A stretch of 64,000 bases of DNA from GCA-2746605 sp963710615 (GTDB lineage Bacteria; Bacteroidota; Ignavibacteria; Ignavibacteriales; Melioribacteraceae), in NCBI GenBank assembly GCA_963710615.1, contig CAVQBF010000008.1, forward strand, positions 789,878 through 853,877, in the 5' to 3' direction. Under the pieces are notes generated by a model. The model did not search any database. It saw only the letters and a program-made list of their open reading frames with translations, and had not been told where the DNA came from. This document shows, one piece after another, positions 1 to 9,396 of this stretch (position 1 is its first letter; each line of letters starts with the position of its first letter). A program made the position numbers and the translations under genes.

Positions 1-420
1 TAAAACATCAAAGTAGGCAAGAACAATTGATTGAATGGTGTTTTCAACTGCAACAGCGTTGAATCCCTTTGATAATTCAAACTGATCTTCCAATTGATAT
101 TTTGTATTGAATATTCTAAATCCGTTAAAAAGTGTCCAATTAAGTTGAGCAGATGGCGCAATATTATTTGTAGTAATATCAGCATCATCGTTAGAATCAA
201 ATCGGTTAATTGATGCTACACTTATATCAATTGTTGGATATCTTCCAGCGGTTCCCCAACTATTATTTGCATCACTAATCTCAACACTTTTCTGAGAAAT
301 CCGTAAGTTATAATTATTCTCAAGTCCAATATTTATTGCTTCTGAAAGAGTTAATTTATTTTGAGCAGTTATAGCTGTTGCACAAAATAAAATTGTAATA
401 GTTATCAATAATGATTTCAT
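1..420 (-). CDS. TolC-family outer membrane efflux protein (partial, N-terminal 140 residues)
   Basis: This open frame starts at ATG 420 and runs off the left edge without a stop, so only the N-terminus is present. It begins with a typical signal peptide (MKSLLITITILFCATAITAQ) and continues with an LSEAINIGLENNYNLRISQ segment, the characteristic first helix of TolC-type outer membrane channels. It lies 25 bases downstream of the RND pump gene on the same strand, as the last visible gene of a marR - adaptor - RND - TolC operon. The inferred role is the outer membrane duct of this tripartite pump. Family assignment rests on the N-terminal motif and the context. Confidence 0.82.
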   Translation of the reverse strand, partial: MKSLLITITILFCATAITAQNKLTLSEAINIGLENNYNLRISQKSVEISDANNSWGTAGRYPTIDISVASINRFDSNDDADITTNNIAPSAQLNWTLFNGFRIFNTKYQLEDQFELSKGFNAVAVENTIQSIVLAYFDVL

Positions 421-445
421 TTCAATAAAATTCCTAATAATATTT

Positions 446-3400
446 TTAATCAAATGTTATTCTGCTATTTATTACAGCAGGTTCAATATCTTCAGCTACG
501 GCATCAACTTTCCTAAAGATCTTTTTATTAATGAATAATTTAATATCATTGAGCACCAAAATAAGTGCTGGGAAGAAACTTAGAATAAAGCCGGTGCCAA
601 CTGCAACGCCGTAGGCTAATGATATAGCCATTGGAATCAAAAATTGAGCTTGAAAACTTGTTTCTAAAATTATGGGGTACAAGCCCACTGTTGTGGTGAC
701 CGTTGTAAGAAGTATAGCTCTAAACCTAGCCAAACCCGCACTGTATACTGCATCTTCAACCTTCATTCCTTCCAATAAATTGGAATTATACTTTGCGAGG
801 AAAACTACAGCATCATTTACTATAACACCAGACAAGGCAACCATGCCCCAAACACTTAGAATGGAAATGGGCTGAGCATGAATTCCGTGTCCCCATGCCG
901 CACCAAGAAAAGAAAGGGGAATCATCATTAAAATTATTGCCGCATGAGATAATGATCTAAAATGAATTGAAAGAATAATAATAATAACCGCAAATGCTAA
1001 ACTGAACATCTGCTGAATTTGAGCTACTGATTCATCGCTGGATCTTGCCTGTCCTTGATATAAAACATCTACACCCGGATACTGAATTTTCATCTCAGAA
1101 ATAACATCCTCATTTATTTTAGCAAGTATGGGTGGTACAGATGCATAAGGATCATATAAATCACTTTCAATACGAACTTCCTTACTACCATTAAATCTTT
1201 GAATAGCAACTGGACCTCTATCTAATTCATAATCTACTAATTGTGTAAGTGGAAAATCTCCACGAGCAGTTTTTATTTTCATATTCTCCAGTTTTCCAAC
1301 ATTTATCCTATCCTCTTGGGGATATCTTACCCAAACTCTCAGCTCATCTTTACCATCTTGAAGTCTTTGAGCTTGTCCTCCAAAAAATCCTTGTCGAATT
1401 TGCCTGCTTATTTCACTTTGTGTTAAACCAAGAAAATATGCTTGCGGCTTAAGATTAATTCTAATTTCCTGTTTACCAGCAGCATTGTTGTCTGTGATAT
1501 TTTCAAGTTCGGCAAATCCATCCAGCTTTTCTCTTAAAAATTCTTTTGCTAATTCAAGCTCTTTCTGGTTTTTTCCCAACAGACTAATTGATACCGGTTT
1601 GCCAAATCTATTAAAACCACCTACAGTTAATTTTTGAGCTTCTGGAACTGTACCGATTTTTTCTCTAACTCTATTTGCAATATCAAAACTTGAGACAGGT
1701 GCACCTTCCATATCTCTCAAACTTACAGTAATATTACCAGAATGAGATCCAATTTCCTGTCCTTGAAATGCTGATCCAATTCCTAAAAAAGTAAATGTGA
1801 TGTAGTCGTTTGAATCAGCAAACTCCTCCTTCAAATCATCATTAACTTCCCATATTTTATCTTCAAAATCTTCAAGAAATTGCATGGTCTGCTTCTCTCC
1901 GGCACCAGGCGTAAATGCTAAATCAACATTAAAAAAATCGAAAGCGATTGAAGGAAAAAATGTTGTTCTAATTACAGTCCCCTGAATCATTCCAAAAGTA
2001 ATAATTATAAGTGCAATAGGAATAGTAATAACAATCCATCTCCATTTGATTGTTGCTTTTAGTACTTTTTCATATGATTTATCTCTTAGAAAGTAAATTA
2101 TTTTATCAAGTTTAGCTCTAATTCCGTTTTTGTCTTTTTTAACTCTTCTTAAAATTTTATCACTCGAAAGATGAGCCGGTAGCACATAGAAAGCTTCAAT
2201 AAGAGAAAATCCCAGACTAAAAACTACAATAAAAGCCATTTCATATAAAAATTCTAACGATCCTTCTAAAAACATCAGCGGAGTAAAAGCAATAATTGTA
2301 GTGCTTACAGATGTTAAGACTGCTGGCATAACTTCAATAGTTCCATCGTATGCAGCTTTTTTTGCACTCTTGCCTCTTTCAAAATGAGAAAATATATTTT
2401 CGCCTATAACAATTCCGTCATCAACCAGAATACCAATTACCAATATCATTCCAAATAAAGATATCATATTGATTGTAACCCCGGCAAGATTAGCTACAAT
2501 GAACATACCCAAGAAAGAAGCGGGAATTCCCCACGCAACCCACAATGAAAGCCTGAAACTTAAAAACATTGCTAATGATATTACTACAAGAAGAAGCCCT
2601 AGTCCACCGTTATTGAGTAATAAATCAAGTCTGCTGTCGAGTAATTCTTTAAAATCGAACGTAACTGTCAGTTCAACACCTTCATTTTCTTTATTAAACT
2701 TTTCAACGTACTCATTTATATAATCAGAGATCTGCTCTAAATCTTCATCTGCAAGTTTTCTGATATTAAAGAATACTGCCCGTTTTCCATTTAAATATGA
2801 TTGGTTAGGAACTTCAGAAAACTTCTTTTTAACCATTGCTACATCTCGAATCCGCACAAAGCTGCCATCAAGATTGGCTCTAACGACAATATCGGCTAAA
2901 ATATTAGGATCAACGGTTCTATTTCGGGAACGGATTAGTATCTCTTCTTCTTCCGATCTAATTGTACCGGCAGCAACATCAAGGTTGTTAGCAGCAATTG
3001 CATTTGCAACATCACTTATTGTAAGATTATATCTCAATAGATTCTTTTCAGAAACTTCGACAGAAATTTCTAGTGCAGGATATCCTGAAATTGAAAGTTG
3101 ACTAATTATACCGGAATTAAGAAAGTCGTCTTCTATTTTGGTTGAATGCCTTTTCAGGTTTTCTAAACTGACATCTCCGGAAAGTCCCATATTAGCTGCG
3201 TTTGTTGTTTCACGCTGTTTAAAAACGATAGGTCGTTCAGCATCAACAGGAAATGAACTAATTCCATCCACGGAATTTTTTACATCCCTTAATACATCAT
3301 CAATATCATAATTTGTCAATGTTTCAATTCTAACTTGTGAAAAGTTTTCTGAAGATGTGGAAGTAAACTCCTTTATTCCAACTAATCCCCTGATAGCTTC

Positions 3401-3607
3401 TTCAATTCTAGTTGTAATTGCTTCTTCCATCTCTTTTGGTGAAGCACCGGGATAAGCAACGGTTATATTTATAAATCTGGAGGCTCTTTCCGGGAAGAAT
3501 GATTTCTTGAGCGATAAAACACTATAGCCGCCAAAAATTAATAAAATAGCAATTACAATATTCGCATAAAATGGATATTTGATAAAATTTTCTAAAACTT
3601 TTTTCAT
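446..3607 (-). CDS. RND-family efflux transporter permease (AcrB/CzcA-like)
   Basis: The 1053-residue length fits RND pumps (about 1000-1070). A first membrane helix at about residues 13-33 is followed by a large periplasmic loop with the YPGASPKEME motif, then a helix bundle from about residue 333. The helix 4 proton-relay pair is present as LVDDGIVIGEN (Asp396, Asp397). The helix 10 segment reads SGVIVNDAVVFLAKYN, so the lysine of AcrB helix 10 is replaced by an Asn-Asp pair, as I recall from one branch of the family. A second periplasmic domain and helix bundle complete the duplicated fold. It should drive proton-coupled export from the inner membrane with the adaptor upstream and TolC downstream. 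The substrate cannot be read from the sequence. Confidence 0.93.
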   Translation of the reverse strand: MKKVLENFIKYPFYANIVIAILLIFGGYSVLSLKKSFFPERASRFINITVAYPGASPKEMEEAITTRIEEAIRGLVGIKEFTSTSSENFSQVRIETLTNYDIDDVLRDVKNSVDGISSFPVDAERPIVFKQRETTNAANMGLSGDVSLENLKRHSTKIEDDFLNSGIISQLSISGYPALEISVEVSEKNLLRYNLTISDVANAIAANNLDVAAGTIRSEEEEILIRSRNRTVDPNILADIVVRANLDGSFVRIRDVAMVKKKFSEVPNQSYLNGKRAVFFNIRKLADEDLEQISDYINEYVEKFNKENEGVELTVTFDFKELLDSRLDLLLNNGGLGLLLVVISLAMFLSFRLSLWVAWGIPASFLGMFIVANLAGVTINMISLFGMILVIGILVDDGIVIGENIFSHFERGKSAKKAAYDGTIEVMPAVLTSVSTTIIAFTPLMFLEGSLEFLYEMAFIVVFSLGFSLIEAFYVLPAHLSSDKILRRVKKDKNGIRAKLDKIIYFLRDKSYEKVLKATIKWRWIVITIPIALIIITFGMIQGTVIRTTFFPSIAFDFFNVDLAFTPGAGEKQTMQFLEDFEDKIWEVNDDLKEEFADSNDYITFTFLGIGSAFQGQEIGSHSGNITVSLRDMEGAPVSSFDIANRVREKIGTVPEAQKLTVGGFNRFGKPVSISLLGKNQKELELAKEFLREKLDGFAELENITDNNAAGKQEIRINLKPQAYFLGLTQSEISRQIRQGFFGGQAQRLQDGKDELRVWVRYPQEDRINVGKLENMKIKTARGDFPLTQLVDYELDRGPVAIQRFNGSKEVRIESDLYDPYASVPPILAKINEDVISEMKIQYPGVDVLYQGQARSSDESVAQIQQMFSLAFAVIIIILSIHFRSLSHAAIILMMIPLSFLGAAWGHGIHAQPISILSVWGMVALSGVIVNDAVVFLAKYNSNLLEGMKVEDAVYSAGLARFRAILLTTVTTTVGLYPIILETSFQAQFLIPMAISLAYGVAVGTGFILSFFPALILVLNDIKLFINKKIFRKVDAVAEDIEPAVINSRITFD

Positions 3608-3659
3608 TTATTTTCCTCAAAAAAATCAATAAGGTAATTTTTTACGTTACCAGATATTT

Positions 3660-4793
3660 TTAGTCCTTATCTTTTATTACACTTACTCTTGAATTTTCAT
3701 TTGCGTTAATTAATGGTTCCGTGATAATAGTGTCATTCTCATTTAAACCATTGAAAAACAAAGTTTTTTCATTCAATCTAACAACATCAATTGTCTCTTT
3801 TTTTAGTAAGCCTTTTTTTACCAAGAAAACATTGTTTGCATTAAAAACAGCATTACGCGGAATTTCCATTGAATTTTTCACTGTGATACCATCAAATATT
3901 ACTGAAAGGTATTGTCCTTTAAAGATTGGTTTTTCGCTTGAATTTTTAAGGCTTATAAAAACGCTAATTGATTGTGTCTGAACATCAAGATCCCCGGAAA
4001 TTCTTGCAACTTTACCTTTTGCATAAATCACTCCATTCTCGTCAGCTATTTTTACTTCGTCTCCAATAGAAATCCATTTTGCATCTGTTACTTCAAGGGG
4101 CACCTCTAATTCAAGATCTTTGGTATTAATTATCTTTCCTAGTCTGGTACCCATACCGGCAATTCCACCAACTTCAACATTTACTTCTGTAATTGCGCCA
4201 TTAAATGGGGCATAAATATTATGTTTATCAAAATTTGATTCAGCACGTTTAATATTATAATAGCTGCTAAGAATATTTCTGCTTGATAAAAACACTTTCT
4301 CTTTAGTTGATTTTATTTCGGGAAGATTGGGAAGATCCTTATCAATATTAATATTTTCAAAAAAATTATACCAATTGTTGTAATTCTCTTCAAAATCTAT
4401 TCTCAGATCAGGCAAAAGACCTGCTAAAGTATTTAAGAAACTACTTTTATCAGCTTTTAAGCTCAGTCCAGCTTCCTTGTCATAAATCTTTATGAGTAAA
4501 TCACCCTTTTTAAAAGACTGACCTTTTTTGAATTGAATACTTCCAGGCAGTATTTTTCCAGTTACTTCGGCGCTTAAAATCACTTCTGAATTTGAATAAA
4601 CTCTACCCGGTGCAACAATTTTAGCAGACCTTGTCTCATATTTTATCGGTTGTGCTTTTACGTATCTAATTAACTCTTTTGGAGGAGTTTTACGTGGATC
4701 TTCCTTAAGGCTGCTCAGCCACATCATTGACAGGAAGGCAAATATGATAATCACCACTCCACTTATAATAATTATATACTTCTGTTTTTTCAT
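3660..4793 (-). CDS. RND efflux periplasmic adaptor (membrane fusion protein)
   Basis: This HlyD/RND-type adaptor has one N-terminal membrane anchor (about residues 5-25, YIIIISGVVIIIFAFLSMMW). A lipoyl/barrel-sandwich half follows (GRVYSNSEVILSAEVTGKI), then a short helical hairpin, the second half (IYAPFNGAITEVNVEVGG) and a beta-barrel. The start chosen is ATG 4793, two bases after the marR stop (4796-4798). An in-frame ATG at 4805 would overlap marR and adds four residues. In the family, this protein links the RND pump to TolC in the periplasm. It lies between marR and the pump gene with close spacing, so co-transcription is likely. Confidence 0.9.
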   Translation of the reverse strand: MKKQKYIIIISGVVIIIFAFLSMMWLSSLKEDPRKTPPKELIRYVKAQPIKYETRSAKIVAPGRVYSNSEVILSAEVTGKILPGSIQFKKGQSFKKGDLLIKIYDKEAGLSLKADKSSFLNTLAGLLPDLRIDFEENYNNWYNFFENINIDKDLPNLPEIKSTKEKVFLSSRNILSSYYNIKRAESNFDKHNIYAPFNGAITEVNVEVGGIAGMGTRLGKIINTKDLELEVPLEVTDAKWISIGDEVKIADENGVIYAKGKVARISGDLDVQTQSISVFISLKNSSEKPIFKGQYLSVIFDGITVKNSMEIPRNAVFNANNVFLVKKGLLKKETIDVVRLNEKTLFFNGLNENDTIITEPLINANENSRVSVIKDKD

Positions 4794-4795
4794 AA

Positions 4796-5278
4796 CTATT
4801 TCCATCGTCCTTTATTTTTTATTACAAATTTCAAAATATCTTCACCTGTTAAATTTTTTACTATTAGAGATAGAATTTTCTTAAACGATTCAACATCGTT
4901 TTTCTGAGAATCATTAAATGCTTTATGCAAGGACTCATCAGCCACTTTTTTAAGTTTAGGTACTATTTTTTTCCCTTCATCGGTTAAGAATATTCTCCGC
5001 ACTCTTCTATCATTCTCATCCAGAGATCTTTTGACCAATTTATGTTTTTCAAGATTGTCAATAATTTTAGTTACACTAACTTTATCTCTTATTGTCTTTT
5101 CTGCTATTTCATTCTGACTTTTTCCATCACAATGATATAAGTAAATAAGAATTGACCATTGCTCAAATGTGATATCAAACTCTTTAGATTGAAAAGCTCT
5201 ATTCACATGCTTATGAAGAGCTTGTGTTCCTTTGCTTAACAAAAAACCAAGTGAGCCATCTATTATATGTTGTGACAT
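4796..5278 (-). CDS. MarR-family transcriptional regulator
   Basis: This 160-residue winged-helix protein has the MarR layout. An N-terminal dimerisation helix is followed by the HTH region (FDITFEQWSILIYLYHCDGKSQNEIAEKTIRDKVSVTKII, recognition helix around KVSVTKIIDNLEKH), then the wing with the Asp-Arg signature (ENDRRVRRIFLTDEGKKIV). It is the first gene of the efflux operon, and its start codon directly abuts an inverted repeat, which suggests autorepression relieved by a pump substrate. That regulation is inferred from context. Family assignment is firm; the ligand is unknown. Confidence 0.93.
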   Translation of the reverse strand: MSQHIIDGSLGFLLSKGTQALHKHVNRAFQSKEFDITFEQWSILIYLYHCDGKSQNEIAEKTIRDKVSVTKIIDNLEKHKLVKRSLDENDRRVRRIFLTDEGKKIVPKLKKVADESLHKAFNDSQKNDVESFKKILSLIVKNLTGEDILKFVIKNKGRWK

Positions 5279-5309
5279 TAGTTGCCTAACTAATTGTTAA
5301 TTGGTTAAC
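5279..5309. promoter_or_regulatory. Candidate MarR operator (two adjacent inverted repeats)
   Basis: Two short dyads sit directly upstream of the marR start. At 5279-5292 the arms TAGTT and AACTA flank GCCT. At 5296-5309 the arms GTTAA and TTAAC flank TTGG. They share a similar half-site and are spaced so that they could bind two dimers. MarR proteins usually bind such dyads over their own promoter. Binding is inferred. Confidence 0.45.
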
Positions 5310-5439
5310 TAAAAGGTTCGAAAAATATATAAAAATAATTAGACACGCAATCTTTTTATTAAAATCAGTTAAATTTTTCTGGCTAAGTTTTTTGAATCAT
5401 ATTTTTGGCTAAATTTAAATTTCAAATTATTTAATTATT

Positions 5440-6306
5440 ATGAAAACAATTCTTCTTTTAGCTACAATTTTAATCGGTGTTCTATTTCCATTTACTCATG
5501 AGTATTCGTTTTTAATTAAATATCTGCTAATGATTATGCTCTTTTTTTCATTCCTCAAGATGGAAGTAAAAAAAAGCGATCTTCAAAAAAATCATTTATA
5601 CCTACTATCTATAAACCTATTGGTTCCTATAACATTCTATTTAATTTTTAGGTCTATAGGAAATTTACAATTAGCTCAAGTTGCTTTTATTACTGCAATT
5701 GCTCCAACCGCTATTGCATCACCTGTAATTGTCAACTTATTGAACGGTAAGATAGAGTTTACAGTAATCTCAATTCTATTAACTAATTTTGTGATTGCAT
5801 TCCTGCTTCCCTTTGCAATTCCGTTCATTTTAAACAACAATTCAGCAATTTCTTCTGTTGATGTTCTTCAACCGGTGGCTGAAATATTTTTGATTCCCTT
5901 TTTTCTTTCATTAGTCAGCAAAAAATATTTCCCTGGTATTAGTCAAATCTTGGTTAAATGGAATAAATATGTTTTCTATATTCTGGTCTTAAATATAAAT
6001 TTGGGAACAGCCAAGGCAAGCAATTATATTAAATCAGAGATGAGTTTCAGTGACCCAATTATTTATCAGATTGCAATTGTATCATTAGTTTTATGTATTC
6101 TCTATTTTACAATTGGTAAATTTATCGCACCAAAAAATCTTAAGCTGGAAGGTTCTCAATCCTTAGGTCAAAAAAACAATGGATTTACTGTTTGGGTTGC
6201 TCTTACTTTTATTAGTCCTCTTGCGGTTTTGGGACCAGTTTTTTACATTTTATTTCAAAACTTTTACATTTCCTGGCAGCTGCATAAAGGTCAGAAGAAA
6301 ACATGA
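5440..6306 (+). CDS. Bile acid:sodium symporter (BASS)-like membrane transporter
   Basis: This 288-residue protein is almost entirely hydrophobic, with about nine predicted membrane helices. It keeps BASS-superfamily hallmarks: a conserved helix break around AFITAIAPTAIASPVIVNLLNG and a late QKNNGFTVWVALTFISP segment. Family members are secondary transporters of organic anions, usually sodium-coupled. It is monocistronic or paired with the acetyltransferase 28 bases downstream, and divergent from the efflux operon. The substrate cannot be predicted. Confidence 0.72.
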   Translation: MKTILLLATILIGVLFPFTHEYSFLIKYLLMIMLFFSFLKMEVKKSDLQKNHLYLLSINLLVPITFYLIFRSIGNLQLAQVAFITAIAPTAIASPVIVNLLNGKIEFTVISILLTNFVIAFLLPFAIPFILNNNSAISSVDVLQPVAEIFLIPFFLSLVSKKYFPGISQILVKWNKYVFYILVLNINLGTAKASNYIKSEMSFSDPIIYQIAIVSLVLCILYFTIGKFIAPKNLKLEGSQSLGQKNNGFTVWVALTFISPLAVLGPVFYILFQNFYISWQLHKGQKKT

Positions 6307-6334
6307 TCGATTTCTATATTTTAGGGGATAAATT

Positions 6335-6880
6335 ATGAAAAATCCTTTTTTGATTGGTCAAAAAATTTACTTAAGAGCGGCAGATGAGAATGATGCAGAA
6401 ATTATTGCTCTTTCAGAAAATCACCCCGAACCAAGAACAAGTCTATTTTATGCGATTCCAACCAACAAAGAAGAGCAGCTAAATAGAATTAAACAGCGAC
6501 AAAAAGATCACTCTACAATTTATTTAACAATTTGCAAAAAAGATAATAATATGCCTATTGGTTCAACAGCATTTTTTAGAATTGATTGGGTGGGAAGAAT
6601 GGCTATTTTTTATATAGCCATTGCAGAAAAAGAAAATTGGAATAAAGGTTTTGGAAAAGAATCCACAAAGCTAATGGTTGATTATGCTTTTGCAACTTTA
6701 AATCTGAATAGAATTCAACTTCATGTAAGCACAGAAAACGATAGAGCTATTGACGTTTATGAAAAAGTTGGCTTCAAAAGAGAAGGGATACTTCGTGAAG
6801 CAATGTTTTTTGAAAACCATTATGTTGATTTTTACGTAATGGGAATGCTAAAGAGTGATTGGCAAAAAACAAGCCCCTAG
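6335..6880 (+). CDS. GNAT-family N-acetyltransferase (RimJ/RimL-like)
   Basis: This 181-residue protein has the Acetyltransf_3 pattern. An N-terminal strand (IYLRAADENDAEIIAL) leads to the acetyl-CoA pyrophosphate loop in ENWNKGFGKESTKLMVDYAF, and then the C-terminal motif NDRAIDVYEKVGFKREGILR, typical of RimJ/RimL and related enzymes. It transfers an acetyl group from acetyl-CoA to an amine, often a protein N-terminus or small molecule. The substrate is unknown. It starts 28 bases after the transporter and may share its transcript. Confidence 0.85.
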   Translation: MKNPFLIGQKIYLRAADENDAEIIALSENHPEPRTSLFYAIPTNKEEQLNRIKQRQKDHSTIYLTICKKDNNMPIGSTAFFRIDWVGRMAIFYIAIAEKENWNKGFGKESTKLMVDYAFATLNLNRIQLHVSTENDRAIDVYEKVGFKREGILREAMFFENHYVDFYVMGMLKSDWQKTSP

Positions 6881-6902
6881 TTTTAAAAACTAAACATTAT
6901 TC

Positions 6903-6931
6903 TTGACAAAAAACTCTTTTTACCGTATATT
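6903..6931 (+). promoter_or_regulatory. Sigma-70-type promoter of the nitrite-reduction cassette
   Basis: A perfect TTGACA at 6903-6908 and TATATT at 6926-6931 are separated by exactly 17 bases. This lies about 40 bases before the ATG at 6972 of the NapH-like gene. It is the best match to a consensus promoter that I found in the window. Activity is inferred. Confidence 0.65.
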
Positions 6932-6933
6932 TT

Positions 6934-6955
6934 AATCAGAATTTATAATCTGATT
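6934..6955. promoter_or_regulatory. Inverted repeat at the start of the NapH-like transcript (candidate operator)
   Basis: The arms AATCAGA (6934-6940) and TCTGATT (6949-6955) are perfect complements separated by eight bases. They lie just downstream of the -10 box, over the expected transcription start. The position fits repressor control of the cassette. The motif is not the TTGAT-N4-ATCAA site of FNR, so the regulator is unknown. Confidence 0.45.
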
Positions 6956-6971
6956 ACAAAAAGAAGCAAAG

Positions 6972-8063
6972 ATGTCTAAAATCATTAAAAATAAAGAAAA
7001 ACCAATTCAGAAATATAGATTGTACGTTCAACTCTTTTTTGTCGCTATAGTTTTATGGATAGGAATTGAGTTTTATTTATTCACAACATTTCTAGAATCA
7101 GGAGGAAATTCTACTTTTTACGAACGACCTCCCGGGGTTGAAGCATTCCTGCCAATCAGTTCGATGATGAGCTTATATTATTTTTTCCTTTCGGGTAATA
7201 TTCATCCGGCACATCCGGCAGGATTAGTAATATTTGTAGCAATTTTAGCAATTTCGTTCGTGTTTGGTAAATCATTCTGCAGCTGGGTCTGCCCAATTGG
7301 ATTTATCTCCGAATCCCTTGGAGATTTTGGCGAAAAAATACAAAAGAAACTTTTTAAGAAAAGAATAAAAATGCCAAAGTTTCTTGATTATCCTTTAAGA
7401 GGTTTAAAGTATTTACTTCTTGGGTTTTTTGTAAACGCAATATTCCTATCTATGACTGCTGTTGCATTAAAGTATTTTCTTGATTCGCCATATAATATAA
7501 TTTCTGATGTAAAGATGTATTACTTCTTTGCAAATATTTCTCAATTTTCTCTAATTGTTATAGCAGTGTTAATGCTTCTCTCGGTTCTGTTCAGGAATTT
7601 TTGGTGCCGTTATCTTTGTCCTTACGGTGCACTTTTAGGCATTTTCTCTTTGCTCAGTCCACTAAAAATTAAGAGGAATAAAGAGTCTTGCATCGACTGT
7701 AACCTCTGTGCAAAAGCTTGCCCATCATTTATTAAAGTTGATAAAGTTACTACAGTTTTTTCTGATGAATGTTCAACTTGTATGAGCTGCGTGGATGCAT
7801 GTCCAGTTAAAGATACACTTGACCTAAAACCTGTCATTGGTAATAAAAAATTCTCTAAAAAATGGATTGCCGCGGGCGTTGTTGGCATTTATTTCATAAT
7901 TATTTCAATTGGAATGATATCCGGATATTGGCAAAATGATATAAGTAAAGATCAATATATTAAATTATATAAGCAGAAAAATTCAATCGGCCATATAAGA
8001 AGTTCGGAGGATGTTAAAAAACTGAATAGAGAAGCATCTTCACAACAATTATTAAAAAATTGA
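6972..8063 (+). CDS. NapH/MauN-like membrane-bound polyferredoxin (4Fe-4S)
   Basis: This 363-residue membrane protein has about five helices and two cytoplasmic CxxxCP motifs (Cys103/107 and Cys212/216), as in NapH and NosR. Two classical ferredoxin clusters follow (Cys240, 243, 246, 250 and Cys267, 270, 273, 277). Proteins of this type pass electrons from quinol or cytoplasmic donors to periplasmic reductases. It is the first gene downstream of a strong promoter and precedes the porin, NrfH and NrfA, so electron supply to nitrite reduction is a reasonable inference. The C-terminus has one further helix and a soluble tail. Confidence 0.85.
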   Translation: MSKIIKNKEKPIQKYRLYVQLFFVAIVLWIGIEFYLFTTFLESGGNSTFYERPPGVEAFLPISSMMSLYYFFLSGNIHPAHPAGLVIFVAILAISFVFGKSFCSWVCPIGFISESLGDFGEKIQKKLFKKRIKMPKFLDYPLRGLKYLLLGFFVNAIFLSMTAVALKYFLDSPYNIISDVKMYYFFANISQFSLIVIAVLMLLSVLFRNFWCRYLCPYGALLGIFSLLSPLKIKRNKESCIDCNLCAKACPSFIKVDKVTTVFSDECSTCMSCVDACPVKDTLDLKPVIGNKKFSKKWIAAGVVGIYFIIISIGMISGYWQNDISKDQYIKLYKQKNSIGHIRSSEDVKKLNREASSQQLLKN

Positions 8064-8155
8064 AAATGATATAAAATTGTGATTAAAAATTGATATAATT
8101 AGATAAAATTTTATGTTTATATATCAGATAATTTATTCCTAATAAGTGGGGTTTT

Positions 8156-9396
8156 ATGAAAAAAAGTATAATCTTTCTCTTTTTTACGATTAATCTCAGC
8201 TTAATTATTGCCCAAAGTAATTTTGATGTTTCTGCAGAAATAAGACCTAGATTTCAAATGGACAATAAAGACTTTAACAGTGATTTACCTTCAAACAACT
8301 TTACTGAATTGAGAACCAGATTGGGATTGAAGTTTTCGCCAACGGAAAATATTGAGGGATTTGTTCAGATTCAAGATTCACGTATTTACGGAACTGAGCC
8401 TAATACGCTTACCAGTACTGATAACATTGATCTTCATCAAGCTTATTTTAATGTAAACAAACTCTTTGATTTACCTTTTAACTTAAAGCTCGGTCGTATG
8501 GAATTATCTTACGGACCGCAAAGACTAATTGGCGCTGTTGGGTGGCATAATGTAGGCGAAGTTTCGATGGTGGTAGTTCTCCAGTTAAATACAGAAAAAA
8601 TAGATATTGATTTCTTCTACTGCACAAATAAATGAAAAGCGAAGCCTGGCGATACAAATGATTCAATCTTATTGGGCATTACGGCAATTTAAAAGTGATT
8701 GATAATTATAAAATCCAACCGTTTCTTTATTAGTGATTTTGAAATTGGAAGTGACTTAAGTCGCTATACTATGGGTATTTATATCAACGGAAATATAGGT
8801 AATTTTTCTCATGAAGTTGAAGCTGCTTATCAGATTCGGTTCAGTTACATGAAAGATAGTTGATATTGCTGCATATATGTTTGCATTAAATTTAAAATAT
8901 AGCTTTAATACTCTAATAAAACCCAATGTGGGCGTAGGTATTGATTACTTAAGTGGTGATGATAATGGAGCTTCAGACAATGAAAGTATAATGTCTTTAA
9001 TACACTATATGCAACAAATCATAAATATTATGGTTTTATGGATTATTTTATTGATATTCCAAATAATACTTATGGTTTAGGTTTAATGGATATCCATGCA
9101 AAAGTTAGCAATTTCTCCTGCTAACAAATTTAAGAGCGGCATTAGCTTTCCATATTGTTTAATTCTCCAGTGAAGATTACTTTATACTATAAGTGATTCG
9201 CCAAGTCAAAAAATTAACGAGTTTTGGTACTGAAGTTGACTTAACTTTGATATATTCTTATAATAGTGCAGTTAAATTTAGTGGCGGCATTTTCATTATT
9301 TATCCCTGGAGATATATTTAAGCAAACTCAAAGGTGAAGATAGCTGCAACTTGGATGTATTTAATGGCAGTTGTAAATTTATAAAAGAGGTTGTTA
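8156..9396 (+). pseudogene. Alginate-export-type outer membrane porin, multiply frameshifted
   Basis: The first 159 codons (8156-8635) read as a signal peptide and the N-terminal beta-strands of an alginate-export-like barrel (FDVSAEIRPRFQMDNKDF, FVQIQDSRIYG). After a stop at 8633-8635, homologous protein continues but hops between frames: GHYGNLKVIDNYKIQP (near 8674), ISDFEIGSDLSRYTMGIYI (near 8735), VDIAAYMFALNLKYS (near 8863), FMDYFIDIPNNTYGLG (near 9039), ISPANKFKSGIS (near 9113) and VDLTLIYSYNSAVKFSGG (near 9236). At least seven single-base gains or losses are needed to restore one frame. In related genomes, as I recall, such porins sit beside nrfHA. Either the gene is decaying or the reads are bad here; the two cannot be separated from this sequence alone. 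Confidence 0.82.

Noticed and set aside
5440..5475. Signal peptide reading of the BASS protein start
   Set aside because: The first segment is a transmembrane helix of a multi-pass transporter; there is no cleavage motif.
8478..8666. Minus-strand 62-residue frame over the porin
   Set aside because: It lies antisense to the porin N-terminus, has no recognisable domain, and the plus strand clearly encodes the porin there.
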